Assembly (NCBI RefSeq): GCF_002217655.1
Contig: NZ_NEWK01000002.1
Span: 931,164 to 995,163, forward strand
Direction of reading: 5' to 3'
Length of the DNA stretch: 64,000 nucleotides
Source of the DNA: Geobacillus thermocatenulatus
GTDB taxonomy: Bacteria > Bacillota > Bacilli > Bacillales > Anoxybacillaceae
The translations under genes were made by a program, and so were the position numbers. Below the pieces are notes generated by a model. That model saw only the letters and a list, made by a program, of their open reading frames with translations, did not search any database and had not been told where the DNA came from. This document shows, one piece after another, positions 37,223 through 46,814 of the stretch; position 1 is the stretch's first letter; every line of letters begins with the position of its first letter.

Positions 37223-37464
37223 TCTCCTTTGTGCAACGCATATTTTTCAATCGCTTCGTTAAAAGCGATCAGTCCAATGCTCGCCTCATCATCTTCCTCA
37301 CGAATGAACCTCTTGCATACACTGGAGACTGTTTTAACGATAAACGGCTTATATTGCCGGATGAGCTCATTGCGCAACGCTTCATTTCCCCGCTGAATTT
37401 CCACAACCGTCCGTTCAAGCGTTCTCTCTCTTCTTTTCAATAATGTCCCAAACACCCTTTTCAC
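37217..37464 (-). pseudogene. sigI: N-terminal remnant of sigma factor SigI
   Basis: The minus strand encodes MKRVFGTLLKRRERTLERTV...NELIRQYKPFIVKTVSSVCK...IGLIAFNEAIEKYALHKGDS, a clear match to region 2 of SigI, the heat-responsive sigma factor, and then runs into transposon sequence (WEHPPHG). About 75 of about 250 residues remain; the rest does not reappear on the far side of the element. Expected neighbours rsgI and sspD are there, so this is the former sigI-rsgI-sspD locus. Confidence 0.82.
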
Positions 37465-37828
37465 CCCGCTTATACAAAGCCGGACTGACGCTCATTCTTT
37501 ATATTATTCGCACATCGCAACCCAAATATGGCCGTCGCTCAAAAGGGATTTTTTCAAGTCGCGCAAGTGAACACAAGTCCCCAAAAAGGCTCAACGCCGC
37601 CTGCGCCGAGCACACGCCCTCCATCAGCAAAAATCATGTATTTCTGTGCTTGACGGTTTCAAAACATCTCACGCTTTCTTCTGTAAAGGGAAATCAGTAA
37701 ATCAACATTTTTCAGACATGGTGACGCGCGAAAAAGCCTCACTTGTCAAGTACACTTTGTGGAGATGAACCCTTCTAAATGAAAAAAGAGTGAAACGCGG
37801 TGTTGCCGAAAAATTTGACATAATGGAA
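37465..37828. repeat. Intergenic spacer with an ISL3-like decayed end
   Basis: At about 37733-37766 the sequence GTCAAGTACACTTTGTGGAG matches, with changes, the right end of the MITE at 2993 (GTCAAGTACATGTTGTGG), and sequence further in (GGGAAATCAGTAAATCAACA) also resembles it. No partner end or target duplication was found. Nothing else is recognised here. Confidence 0.45.
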
Positions 37829-37866
37829 AAAGGGGCTGTTTCCCCATTTGGGTCAGCCCCTTTTTC
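37829..37866 (-). terminator. Terminator of the APC transporter gene
   Basis: AAGGGGCTG with CAGCCCCTT, T-run on either strand. Confidence 0.85.
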
Positions 37867-37879
37867 ATTGTTTGGCCGT

Positions 37880-39295
37880 TCATCCGGCCTTTTCTTCCGT
37901 CCGTGCCATTTCATTCAGCTCACTATGCTTGCGGCCGTAGATAAAGTAAATCACTAAACCGATCAGCAGCCACGAGACAAAACCGATCCATGTCGTCGCC
38001 GGAAGCTGAAGAACGAGGTAGCCGCAGAATAAGACAGCCAAAATCGGGATGACTGGGACAAACGGAACGCGGAATGCCCGCTTTAAGTCCGGCTGCGTTT
38101 TACGCAGCACCAACACGCCGATCGAGACGGTGATAAAGGCAAAGAGCGTGCCGATGTTCGTCAGTTCCGCCAATTTGTTGAGCGGAATGATGCCGGCAAA
38201 TACCGCTACAGCCGCTCCCGTCAGCCACGTATTGACATACGGCACTTGGCGCGTCGGGCTGATGCGAGCAAACACTTTCGGCAGCAAACCGTCGCGGCTG
38301 ATGGCGTAGAAGAGACGCGTCTGCCCATACATCATCACAAGGAGCACGGTCGTAATGCCGGCGATCGCCCCGAGCGAAATAAAGCCCGCCACCCAGTCTT
38401 GGTGGATATAGTTTAACGCAAACGCCACTGGGTTTTTCACGTTGAGCTGCTCGTACGGAACGATGCCTGTCAATACGAGCGAAACCGCAATATACAACAA
38501 TGTGCACACAAGCAACGAGACGATGATGCCAATTGGCATATCGCGCTGCGGATTGCGCACTTCTTCTGCCGCCGTCGACACCGCATCAAAGCCGATGTAA
38601 GCAAAAAACACCGTCGCCGCGCCGGTCGCTACGCCAGAGAAGCCATACGGCATAAACGGCGTCCAGTTCTCCGGTTTGACGTACCAAACACCGACCGCCA
38701 AAAAGAGCAGCACGACCGCCACTTTAATGGCAACGATCACCGCATTAAAACGAGCCGATTTTTTCGCCCCTAAATTCAACAAAAACGTAATGAACAGGAC
38801 GATGATAATCGCTGGCAAATCGATGAACGTTCCTTTCGCCGGATCATACGCACTCGTCAGCGCCTTTGGCAGTTCGATGCCAAAACCGGCAAGCAACCCC
38901 TGGAAATAGCCGGACCAACCGACGGCGACCGCCGACGAAGCAACCCCGTATTCCAAAATCAAATCCCATCCCAAAATCCAAGCGATGAGCTCACCAAACG
39001 TGGCATAGCTGTAAGTGTAAGCGCTCCCCGACACTGGCACAGTTGAGGCAAATTCTGCGTAGCAAAGCGCCGCAAACACACACGCCAACCCAGACAAAAC
39101 GAACGAAAGAACGAGAGCCGGACCAGCGTGTTCCGCCGCCGCCACCCCAGTCAGGACGAAAATGCCTGTCCCGATAATGGCGCCGATGCCGAGCATCGTC
39201 AAATCAAATGCGCCTAACTCTTTTCGCAGCGAGGCTCCTTTTGCCCCCGATTCTTTCATAAGCAACTGAATCGGTTTTTTACGAAACAAATTCAT
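37880..39295 (-). CDS. Cationic amino acid transporter-type APC permease (ApcT-like)
   Basis: A 471-residue transporter with 12 hydrophobic segments and the substrate-loop signature GIGAIIGTGIFVLTG in segment 1. The sequence is, from memory, nearly that of GkApcT of Geobacillus kaustophilus, a proton-coupled amino acid importer of known structure used as a model for human CATs. It is monocistronic with its own terminator. Specificity in this strain is taken from that homologue. Confidence 0.93.
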   Translation of the reverse strand: MNLFRKKPIQLLMKESGAKGASLRKELGAFDLTMLGIGAIIGTGIFVLTGVAAAEHAGPALVLSFVLSGLACVFAALCYAEFASTVPVSGSAYTYSYATFGELIAWILGWDLILEYGVASSAVAVGWSGYFQGLLAGFGIELPKALTSAYDPAKGTFIDLPAIIIVLFITFLLNLGAKKSARFNAVIVAIKVAVVLLFLAVGVWYVKPENWTPFMPYGFSGVATGAATVFFAYIGFDAVSTAAEEVRNPQRDMPIGIIVSLLVCTLLYIAVSLVLTGIVPYEQLNVKNPVAFALNYIHQDWVAGFISLGAIAGITTVLLVMMYGQTRLFYAISRDGLLPKVFARISPTRQVPYVNTWLTGAAVAVFAGIIPLNKLAELTNIGTLFAFITVSIGVLVLRKTQPDLKRAFRVPFVPVIPILAVLFCGYLVLQLPATTWIGFVSWLLIGLVIYFIYGRKHSELNEMARTEEKAG

Positions 39296-39475
39296 AGATG
39301 TCTCCCCTTGTCGTTTTTTGTAGAAAATTGTTGAATTTTATTGTCGAATACAGTTGTCATTCTACATGATCCTTGTTTTTTTGTAAAGTGCGAAAATAAG
39401 AAAAACAGCAAAAAATTTTTTCCGTTTTGTGCGGCAAAGCAAAAAATAGTTTTTAAAAATAACGAAAAACATCAA
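39296..39475. other. Divergent intergenic region
   Basis: AT-rich spacer between the APC gene and the DUF485/symporter operon. Apart from the promoter at 39476 I see no gene or structure. Confidence 0.5.
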
Positions 39476-39504
39476 TTTACAAATTTTTCAGATAAATGTA
39501 TAAT
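39476..39504 (+). promoter_or_regulatory. SigA promoter of the DUF485-symporter operon
   Basis: TTTACA at 39476, 17-base spacer, TATAAT at 39499. Confidence 0.75.
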
Positions 39505-39580
39505 GAATGTGTGACAAATTTGTGTCAAGAAAGGGGGATTCACATCCGCCGCTTGCGGAAGAACATTCCATTACTCATTT

Positions 39581-39594
39581 TGAAAACGCTTTAA
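39581..39594 (+). promoter_or_regulatory. Candidate CcpA site (cre)
   Basis: TGAAAACGCTTTAA fits the cre pattern and lies between promoter and ribosome site, where CcpA would block transcription in the presence of sugar. Confidence 0.55.
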
Positions 39595-39615
39595 TACAAA
39601 CAAGGAGGGATCACG

Positions 39616-39957
39616 ATGGCAGTGAAAAAGGAATCATGGGTCAATCAAGGGAGCGTCAACTATGAAACCATTGCCCAATCCGCTTCGTTCCGCGGACTCA
39701 TTCAGGCGAAGAAGCAGTTTATCATCCCAGCCACCGTCTTTTTCTTCGTCTTTTACTTCGCCCTTCCGGTGTTGACGTCGTATTCGAAAGCGCTCAACGC
39801 ACCAGCGATTGGGCCGGTCAGCTGGGCTTGGCTGTTTGCCTTTGCGCAATTTGTCATGACATGGGCCTTATGCATCCTTTATTCGAAGCGCGCCGCACAA
39901 TTTGATGCCATCGTCGAGCAAGTGAAGCGAGAAGCGCAGGAAGGGGGAAACGCCTAA
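39616..39957 (+). CDS. DUF485 small membrane protein (symporter partner)
   Basis: A 113-residue protein with two membrane segments (about 35-57 and 70-92), the second carrying the WALCILYSKRA pattern common in DUF485. Such proteins regularly precede acetate-type symporters (ywcB-ywcA, yjcH-actP). AAGGAGGG before the ATG; its stop TAA overlaps the next ATG by one base. Confidence 0.9.
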   Translation: MAVKKESWVNQGSVNYETIAQSASFRGLIQAKKQFIIPATVFFFVFYFALPVLTSYSKALNAPAIGPVSWAWLFAFAQFVMTWALCILYSKRAAQFDAIVEQVKREAQEGGNA

Positions 39958-41492
39958 TGCACGGGTTGGCCTTTTTCCTCTTCCTCGTCATCGTCGCCTT
40001 GACGCTCGTCATCACGTACTACGCCTCAAAGCGAACGAAAACGACGAGCGAATTTTACACCGCTGACAGCAGCCTGACCGGCTGGCAAAACGGGCTCGCT
40101 ATCGCAGGCGATTATATGTCCGCCGCATCCTTCTTAGGAATCGCTGGCATGATCGCACTGACTGGATTTGACGGCTTCTTTTACAGCATCGGCTTCCTTG
40201 TCGCTTATCTTGTCGTCTTGTACATCGTCGCCGAGCCGCTTCGCAACCTCGGCAAGTACACGATGGCCGATATGATCGCCGCCCGTTTTGATGATAAGAA
40301 AGTGCGCGGCGTCGCGGCGTTAAATACGATCGCCATCTCGATCTTCTATATGATCGCCCAGCTTGTCGGCGCCGGCGGCCTCATCAAGCTTCTATTGGGC
40401 TTAGACTACGTTTATTCCGTCTTGATCGTCGGCGTTTTGATGACGGTGTACGTCGTCTTCGGCGGCATGACGGCCACCAGCTGGGTGCAAATCGTCAAAG
40501 CGGTTTTGTTGATGGTCGGTACGTTTATCATTTCCATCATCGTCTTTGCCAAATTCGATTTCAGCATCGCCAAAATGTTCCATGAAATGAAAACAGCGAC
40601 ACCGCTTGGCGAAGCGTTTTTAAACCCGGGCAACAAGTTTAAGGATCCGCTCGATACGATTTCACTCAACCTGGCGCTCGTGTTGGGGACGGCCGGGCTG
40701 CCGCACATTTTGATCCGCTTCTTTACGGTCAAAGACGCGCCGACCGCGCGCAAATCGGTCGTGTATGCAACATGGATCATCGGGCTTTTCTACGTCATGA
40801 CGATCTTTTTAGGATTTGGCGCCGCCGCGTTTGTCGGCTATGACAAAATCGTCGCCGCCAACCCGGCCGGCAATATGGCCGCCCCGCTGTTGGCAGAAGC
40901 CCTCGGCGGAGATTTCTTGTTCGCCTTCATTTCGGCCGTGGCGTTTGCGACGATTTTGGCCGTCGTCGCTGGACTTGTGTTGTCAGCCGCTTCAGCGTTT
41001 GCCCATGACTTTTACAGCCATATTTTGCGGCGCGGCCAAGCGACAGAAAAAGAACAAATGCTCGCCGCCCGCTGGGCGTCGGTTGGTGTTTCCGTGCTTT
41101 CGATTTTATTGGCGCTGTTCGCCCAAAAAATGAACGTCGCATTCCTTGTATCGCTCGCATTTGCCGTCGCCGCAAGCGCCAACTTGCCGACGATCGTCTT
41201 TACGATTTTCTGGCGCCGCTTTAACACCACCGGAGCGATTACAGGCATGTTGGTCGGTCTGATCAGCGCCTTGGTGCTCGTCTTCTTCAGCCCGAACGTC
41301 TGGTCGCCGCAGCCGGGAGCCGCCATTTTCGTCGGCGAACCGCTCTTTAAGCTCGCCAACCCGGGCATCATCTCGATTCCGCTCGGCTTTATCGGCGCCA
41401 TCGTTGGCACGCTCGTCTCGTCGAAAAAAGCGGACGAAAAGAAATATACGGAAATTGTCGTCAAGGCAAATACTGGGATAGGACGCGTGTAA
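39957..41492 (+). CDS. Solute:sodium symporter, acetate permease-type
   Basis: A 511-residue SSS-family transporter with about 13 hydrophobic segments; family patterns TADSSLTGWQNGLAIAGDYM and GLPHILIRFFTVKDA are present. With the DUF485 partner and cre site it most resembles ActP/YwcA, which takes up acetate or other short organic acids when sugars are absent. Translation is coupled to the DUF485 gene. Confidence 0.92.
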   Translation: MHGLAFFLFLVIVALTLVITYYASKRTKTTSEFYTADSSLTGWQNGLAIAGDYMSAASFLGIAGMIALTGFDGFFYSIGFLVAYLVVLYIVAEPLRNLGKYTMADMIAARFDDKKVRGVAALNTIAISIFYMIAQLVGAGGLIKLLLGLDYVYSVLIVGVLMTVYVVFGGMTATSWVQIVKAVLLMVGTFIISIIVFAKFDFSIAKMFHEMKTATPLGEAFLNPGNKFKDPLDTISLNLALVLGTAGLPHILIRFFTVKDAPTARKSVVYATWIIGLFYVMTIFLGFGAAAFVGYDKIVAANPAGNMAAPLLAEALGGDFLFAFISAVAFATILAVVAGLVLSAASAFAHDFYSHILRRGQATEKEQMLAARWASVGVSVLSILLALFAQKMNVAFLVSLAFAVAASANLPTIVFTIFWRRFNTTGAITGMLVGLISALVLVFFSPNVWSPQPGAAIFVGEPLFKLANPGIISIPLGFIGAIVGTLVSSKKADEKKYTEIVVKANTGIGRV

Positions 41493-41503
41493 CGCAACAA
41501 AGA

Positions 41504-41543
41504 AGGGGCTGGCCCAAAACGTGCTTGCGTTTGGGCCAGCCCC
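41504..41543. terminator. Strong hairpin between converging genes
   Basis: GGGGCTGGCCCAAA pairs with TTTGGGCCAGCCCC. T-rich flank is better on the minus strand. Confidence 0.75.
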
Positions 41544-41551
41544 AATTAGCA

Positions 41552-42046
41552 TTATAACAGTTTGTATAGGTAATATTCATTTACAAATTCCCCATTCACT
41601 CTTAACGATTGAACCCTCTCGCCTTCTAATACGAACCCCATCTTCCTATATAAGTTGAACGCCTTATCGTTCCCTTTCATGACCGTAAGTCCTAATCTCA
41701 AAATTCCAACTTCCTTTGCCCACTCAAACGCTTTGTTGAATAGTTTAGTGGCAATGCCCTGTCCTTGATAGTCTTCAAGAACTCCCAAAACAACATTGGC
41801 AGAATGTCGATTTCGTTTTACATCGCCTCCTATGACAGCAAGGAACCCGACAAGCTTGTTTTCCGTTTCAGCAACAAAGATCATTTTATTCGGCTCAGAC
41901 AACATTCTTTCAATCGATTTGCTTTGTTGTTCAACCGTTGTTTGCCGTTCGCCAGGCTCAAATAACATAAAACCAGATTCATCAATTTTTTTGCACAACT
42001 CCAAGAAATTTTCCGCATCGCTAACTTCAATAGACCTTATGATCAT
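41552..42046 (-). CDS. GNAT family N-acetyltransferase
   Basis: A 164-residue single-domain acetyltransferase with the acetyl-CoA loop YQGQGIATKLF and the late motif GNDKAFNLYRKMGF. ATG at 42046 follows GAGAAGGG. Codon use is clearly more AT-rich than its neighbours, so it was probably acquired. Similar to small-molecule or antibiotic/spermidine-type acetyltransferases; substrate unknown. Confidence 0.88.
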   Translation of the reverse strand: MIIRSIEVSDAENFLELCKKIDESGFMLFEPGERQTTVEQQSKSIERMLSEPNKMIFVAETENKLVGFLAVIGGDVKRNRHSANVVLGVLEDYQGQGIATKLFNKAFEWAKEVGILRLGLTVMKGNDKAFNLYRKMGFVLEGERVQSLRVNGEFVNEYYLYKLL

Positions 42047-42099
42047 TTTTCCCTTCTCCCTTTGCATAAACTCCGCATAAGATTTGGATGTGACCAGCT

Positions 42100-43227
42100 T
42101 TATGCCGTCATCGTACGATGGAACACCTTCGCAAACTGCGTATACCGCTCTACTTGGCGGCGGTCGACGTCATAGCCGATGCCAGGAGCGTCCGGCACGC
42201 GGATCAAGCCGTCTTGCACCTCAACTTCCGGCGTGATAATATCCCGATCCCAATAATGGGACGACGCGGCGGTGTCGCCGGGAAGGGTGAAGTTTTCCAA
42301 CGTCGTGATCGCGATATTGTGGGCGCGCCCAACCCCTGCCTCCAGCATCCCCCCGCACCAGACCGGCGCGCCGCGTTCACGACAAAGATCATGGATGCGC
42401 TTCGCCTCGCCAAGCCCGCCGACGCGCCCGATTTTGATGTTGATGATGCGGCAGCTGCCAAGGTCAAGCGCCTTGCGCGCATCGTCATAGGAACGAATGC
42501 TTTCGTCAAGGCAAATCGGCGTCTGAAGAAGCGGCTGCAGCCGGGCGTGATCGAGGAGATCGTCAGCGGCGAGCGGCTGCTCGATCATCAGCAGTCCGAA
42601 TTCATCGATCGCTTTCAATCGATCCACATCGGCAAGCGTATACGCTGAATTGGCATCGGCCATGAGCGGCACGTTCGGAAACGCGCGCCGCACGTTGCGA
42701 AGGACATCCACATCCCAGCCCGGCTTGATCTTCACTTTGATCCGCCGGTACCCTTGCGCCACATACCGCTCAATTACCTGAAGCAGATCGGCAACCGTCG
42801 GCTGGATGCCGATGCTGACGCCGACTTCAATGTCCTTTTTCGTTCCTCCGAGTGCTTGAGAAAGCGGGACGCCGAGCCGCTTGGCGTACAAATCCCATAC
42901 CGCCCCTTCAAGCGCCGCTTTCGCCATGTTGTTTTGGCGGATGGCAGAAAAGCGCTTTGCCAGCTCCTCCGGGTGATGAATCGGCTCAGCCAACGCAAGC
43001 GGCACAAGGAAATCTTCGAGCATATGCCAGTTCGTTTTCACCGTTTCCTCGCTGTACCACGGGGCGGCAAACGCGACCGATTCGCCCCAGCCGGAAACGC
43101 CGTCGCGATCGACAACTTCCACTAAAATCAACTCTTTCGTTTGAAACGTGCCGAAGCTCGTTGTAAACGGCGCCTTCAACTTCATTTGCAAATGGCGCAA
43201 TATGACGTACTCGATGTTGATCGTCAT
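42100..43227 (-). CDS. menC: N-succinylamino acid racemase / o-succinylbenzoate synthase family
   Basis: A 375-residue enolase-superfamily enzyme. The paired lysines KVKIKPG, metal ligands in MADANSAY, the IEQPL strand and DESI, and the second-side lysine NIKIGRVGG are all present. Size and sequence match the Geobacillus NSAR/OSBS enzymes. Its operon partners (N-succinyltransferase and M20 hydrolase) indicate racemisation of N-succinyl amino acids as the working role. ATG overlaps the preceding gene by 4 bases. Confidence 0.92.
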   Translation of the reverse strand: MTINIEYVILRHLQMKLKAPFTTSFGTFQTKELILVEVVDRDGVSGWGESVAFAAPWYSEETVKTNWHMLEDFLVPLALAEPIHHPEELAKRFSAIRQNNMAKAALEGAVWDLYAKRLGVPLSQALGGTKKDIEVGVSIGIQPTVADLLQVIERYVAQGYRRIKVKIKPGWDVDVLRNVRRAFPNVPLMADANSAYTLADVDRLKAIDEFGLLMIEQPLAADDLLDHARLQPLLQTPICLDESIRSYDDARKALDLGSCRIINIKIGRVGGLGEAKRIHDLCRERGAPVWCGGMLEAGVGRAHNIAITTLENFTLPGDTAASSHYWDRDIITPEVEVQDGLIRVPDAPGIGYDVDRRQVERYTQFAKVFHRTMTA

Positions 43228-44063
43228 TCTTCTTCCCCTTTCTGCTGCCATCGTTCACCCCGCCGCTTCCATATGTAATAAAGCACCCCTTCCTCCAGGC
43301 AGCGCCAAGCGCCGGCGGCAATCCATCCTTCCACAAGCAGCCGCTGAAACAAGGCGCGTGTCGCCACCCGCCACTCAAGCGCCAGCGCGAAATCCTGCTC
43401 TTTCAGCTGCGGAAAGTCAAGTGGAACAGCAGTCAACAACAACGGCGCCGCTGTTTCATCGATGTCTCTCGGCACCGGCTGCAATAGGCCGTCAGCCCTT
43501 TGCCCTGCCTCGAGCACCGTCAGACTGCTGGCCTTGAGAAGATCAGCTTTAGCCAAGCTCCGCTCCCCGGTCGGACGCTCATCAAGCCGCCATTCGACAA
43601 TGAAGCGGTCAGACGGCAGCTGACCGTTCAACGCGTCATTCATTTCGCCGTAGCAGTTTTCCACATACTCAACGCCAAGGGCCCCAAGCTTCGCCAAGTT
43701 CAAATAGCCGTTGCGGCTTTGCAGCGGGTCGTACGTCCAGCGGATGACTCGGTAGCCGCGCCGCCGCGCTTCTTCCGCCTGTTTCATTTTCAAGCGATAG
43801 CCGAGGCCACGATCACGAAACGATTCAGCAATCCCCATCATATGGGAACAAAGGTACACTTCCCCATTTCGAAACCCAGGAAAGCTGTAGACAAAGCCGA
43901 CAAGCTTCCCGTCCATATACGCGCCGATCACAATGCCCCCGTTTTTCGCCGCCGTCAGCGTTTGATGGAGCGGAACCGGCGCCGTTTTCCAAATCTCCTC
44001 CTCAAGCCTGGCCATCTCTTTCAACTGTTCGATCGTCTCAAGGATTTGCAGCGACAGAGGCAT
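43224..44063 (-). CDS. GNAT protein, probable D-amino acid N-succinyltransferase
   Basis: A 279-residue protein with an N-terminal GNAT domain ([15 protein letters not shown] at the acyl-CoA loop) and a C-terminal extension of about 110 residues. In the established Geobacillus pathway such an enzyme puts succinyl from succinyl-CoA on D-amino acids before racemisation. GGGAGG is 9 bases before the ATG at 44063. Overlaps both neighbours. Confidence 0.85.
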   Translation of the reverse strand: MPLSLQILETIEQLKEMARLEEEIWKTAPVPLHQTLTAAKNGGIVIGAYMDGKLVGFVYSFPGFRNGEVYLCSHMMGIAESFRDRGLGYRLKMKQAEEARRRGYRVIRWTYDPLQSRNGYLNLAKLGALGVEYVENCYGEMNDALNGQLPSDRFIVEWRLDERPTGERSLAKADLLKASSLTVLEAGQRADGLLQPVPRDIDETAAPLLLTAVPLDFPQLKEQDFALALEWRVATRALFQRLLVEGWIAAGAWRCLEEGVLYYIWKRRGERWQQKGEEE

Positions 44064-45207
44064 GCTTGTTTTCCTCCCGTGGCGCATATGCCGCAAACGT
44101 GTTCATCACAACCCGAGCCAAAATTTCCACGCCGGAAAGCAAATCATCGCGCCGGAACGTCATGTTCGGGTGATGGAGCCCTGGACGCAAGTCGCAGCCC
44201 AATCCGAGCATCGTTGTTTTCAGCTCCGGTTTTTGAAAGGAATAAAAATGGAAATCCTCTCCTCCCGACGTCACGACCGGCGGAACGCATTTTTCCGTCC
44301 CCAAAGTCGTGATAATCGCCTCCTCCATCAGCCGCACCGCATCTGGATCAGGATGAGCGGCAACGATGCGCGTCCGCTCAACAAGCTCAATATCAGCTCC
44401 GTAAATCGCAGCGACCCCATTGATCACATGGCGCAGCCCCTCGACGAGCCGCTCCATCGCCTCGTTCGTTTGCGCCCGCAAATCAAGGGCGAATTCCGCG
44501 TAGTCCGGGATCGTGTTCGCATCTTTTTCACCGGCGTGAAACTTCGTCATTTTGATCGACGCCGGCACTTGCGGATCAAGATGAATTTTGCCGAGCTCCT
44601 GCACGATGGCGCTGCCGACTTCAATGACGTTGACGCCTAAATGCGGCCGCGCCGCGTGCGCCGCCACGCCGCGGATCCGCCCTTCGATGCATTGCGCCGC
44701 CCCATGGATGATCGCGGGCGCCGCATATCCGCCTTTCACTTCTTGAATCGGCCGCAGGTGAACGCCGTATAAAAACGACACGCCGTCGACCGCTCCTTTT
44801 TCGATCATCTTCAGCGCCCCCGTGCCTTTTTCCTCGGCCGGCTGGAACAAAAACCGGAGCGTCCCCGGCGGCTCATAGCCGATGCGGCGAAGCAGCTTCG
44901 CCACCCCAAGCACGATCGTCATGTGGGCGTCGTGCCCGCACGCATGGTTCGGCTGCCAAACACCGTTCACTTCTTGCCAAAGCGCATCCATATCACTGCG
45001 CACTCCGACCATAAACGGCCCCGTGCCGATCTCCGCCACCACGCCTGGACAATCGGCAAACGTCCGCACCCGATACCCTTCGCGCTCCAACTCTCGGCGG
45101 AGAAATTTGGTCGTTTGCCACTCTTCCCAACTGATTTCTGGATGGCGATGAAGGTGATCGAAAATCTCCCATAGCTCCGCTTTCATCTGCTCAATGATGT
45201 CTTTCAT
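44038..45207 (-). CDS. M20 family amidohydrolase, probable N-succinyl-L-amino acid desuccinylase
   Basis: A 389-residue metal-dependent amidohydrolase. Metal ligands lie in HACGHDAHMTI and PAEEKGTGA, with a dimerisation domain in the middle and VTSGGEDFHFYS near the end. First gene of the three-gene operon; it should release the L-amino acid from its N-succinyl form. ATG at 45207 follows GGGGGAG; 26 bases overlap the next gene. Confidence 0.88.
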   Translation of the reverse strand: MKDIIEQMKAELWEIFDHLHRHPEISWEEWQTTKFLRRELEREGYRVRTFADCPGVVAEIGTGPFMVGVRSDMDALWQEVNGVWQPNHACGHDAHMTIVLGVAKLLRRIGYEPPGTLRFLFQPAEEKGTGALKMIEKGAVDGVSFLYGVHLRPIQEVKGGYAAPAIIHGAAQCIEGRIRGVAAHAARPHLGVNVIEVGSAIVQELGKIHLDPQVPASIKMTKFHAGEKDANTIPDYAEFALDLRAQTNEAMERLVEGLRHVINGVAAIYGADIELVERTRIVAAHPDPDAVRLMEEAIITTLGTEKCVPPVVTSGGEDFHFYSFQKPELKTTMLGLGCDLRPGLHHPNMTFRRDDLLSGVEILARVVMNTFAAYAPREENKHASVAANP

Positions 45208-45322
45208 TCCGCTCTCCCCCGCTGTTTCAAAATCGATAGAAAAAACATCGTTATATTCATTATAATATTCAGACAAACAAATACAACGATAGGCAAACGA
45301 TTGGAAAAACAGACACGTACCA

Positions 45323-45748
45323 TTACGGGCGACGCTTTACCAGTTGGTTGACGACCTCAGAAAAAATGAGCCCCATCGCAATCGCCCCGGAAATCATGAA
45401 CGCTTTTGCCGCCAATGAAATCGCCGCATTGTAATCGTTCATGACAACATGGCGCATCGCCTCAAACGCTGTTCCGCCCGGCACAAGGGGAATAATGCCA
45501 GAGACGATAAAAATCGTCGCCGGCGTTCGATAGCGGCGGGCGAACCCGTTGCTTACAAAAGCGACGAAAAACGCCGCTGCAAACGTGGCGGCGACACCGT
45601 CCATCCCCGACCGGGCAGCAGCCATATACATCGCCCAGCCGCTCATGCCGACAAATCCGCTGTGCGGCAGCAATCGTTTCGGAATATTGAAAATGACGCC
45701 AAACAGCGATGACGCCACAAAGCTAAGCAACAGCTCCACAATCATCAT
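45323..45748 (-). CDS. ThrE-type exporter, small subunit (DUF3815)
   Basis: A 141-residue membrane protein with four segments, including GIIPLVPGGTAFEAMRHVV, the conserved signature of the C-terminal half of threonine/serine exporters. Works with the larger half encoded 12 bases upstream, as in the split YjjP/YjjB pairs. Confidence 0.87.
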   Translation of the reverse strand: MMIVELLLSFVASSLFGVIFNIPKRLLPHSGFVGMSGWAMYMAAARSGMDGVAATFAAAFFVAFVSNGFARRYRTPATIFIVSGIIPLVPGGTAFEAMRHVVMNDYNAAISLAAKAFMISGAIAMGLIFSEVVNQLVKRRP

Positions 45749-45760
45749 CGGTACTCCCTG

Positions 45761-46504
45761 CTAACGAATCGATAAAATAAAGGCAATGCCGGTGCCGATC
45801 GCAAACGCGGTTAAAAACGCCTCAGCACCGCGCGACAAACCGGCGATCAAATGGCCGGCCATCAAGTCGCGCACCGCATTGGTAATCGCCAATCCTGGGA
45901 CAAGCGGCATCACTGAGCCAATCATCATGTTCCCGACGTCTCTGACCAATCCAGTCCTTTCCATCAACAGCACGATCCCACCAGCGACAAAAGCGGCAAA
46001 AAATTCAGCGAAGAATCGGATTTTCACGAGCCGATGCATCATTTCAAAACACCAAAACGCCATTCCCCCAGAAAGAAGAGAAGGGAGAAAATGATTCATG
46101 CCGCCTAGCAGCGAAGCAAAACAAGCGCTCGCTCCGGCTGCGGCAGCGGTTTGCTGCCAAAGCGGATAACCGAGCGGCTGCTGCTGAACGCGTTCCAACT
46201 CGTTTCGCGCTTCATCGAGCGACAGTTCGCCGCTGCTGATGCGGCGGGAAATATGATTGACAAGCGCCACTTTGGATAAATCGGTCGATCGCTCGGAAAT
46301 GCGAATAAACCGTGTTACGTTCGTTCCCTCAACGGAAAACATGATTCCCGTTGGGGTCACATAGCTGTGAGAGCGGGAAACACCGAACGAAGCGGCGATG
46401 CGCACCATCGTATCTTCCACCCGATACGTCTCCCCACCGCTTTCAAGCATCAATTTTCCCGCTAATAAACAAACCTCAACAATATCATCCACCCGCTCCG
46501 TCAT
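45761..46504 (-). CDS. ThrE-type exporter, large subunit
   Basis: A 247-residue protein with a cytoplasmic N-terminal half (residues 1-110, ESGGETYRVEDTMVR and TPTGIMFSVEG motifs) and about five membrane segments with VMPLVPGLAITNAVRDLMAG. Likely exports threonine/serine or a dicarboxylate together with the DUF3815 protein. ATG at 46504 is 10 bases after AAAGGAG. Confidence 0.87.
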   Translation of the reverse strand: MTERVDDIVEVCLLAGKLMLESGGETYRVEDTMVRIAASFGVSRSHSYVTPTGIMFSVEGTNVTRFIRISERSTDLSKVALVNHISRRISSGELSLDEARNELERVQQQPLGYPLWQQTAAAAGASACFASLLGGMNHFLPSLLSGGMAFWCFEMMHRLVKIRFFAEFFAAFVAGGIVLLMERTGLVRDVGNMMIGSVMPLVPGLAITNAVRDLMAGHLIAGLSRGAEAFLTAFAIGTGIAFILSIR

Positions 46505-46814
46505 ACCCGGTTTGCTCCTTTCGTTTTCGCCCGGCATGGCATTGGCCATCCCGTTTTCCCCTGCCGGGCGCTCATCGCAAAAACAAACTCCCACCAAACA
46601 AATTGGCAGGAGCCGCCTCGGATATCGTCTTTACCAAACTTGTTTCCATTATATCAAATAGGCGGCTGACCGCCAAACTGTGAATGAAATCTCACCGTTT
46701 CCCTTTCTTTCCTATTTTTCTGCCTCTTTCGTCTTATTTTTCGCTCCCACAGTCGAAAAAAGGCGCGCCAACGGCGAAATCGTTATAACGAAACCCAAAG
46801 CAAAAGGAGGAACG
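46505..46814. other. Divergent intergenic region
   Basis: About 310 bases between the ThrE pair and the DUF5667 gene. Open frames extend the genes upstream but lack ribosome sites. No promoter is clear. Confidence 0.4.

Noticed and set aside
36075-37250. 391-residue frame antisense to tnpB
   Set aside because: Shadow frame caused by GC-rich codons of tnpB; composition (His/Ala/Arg) is not protein-like.
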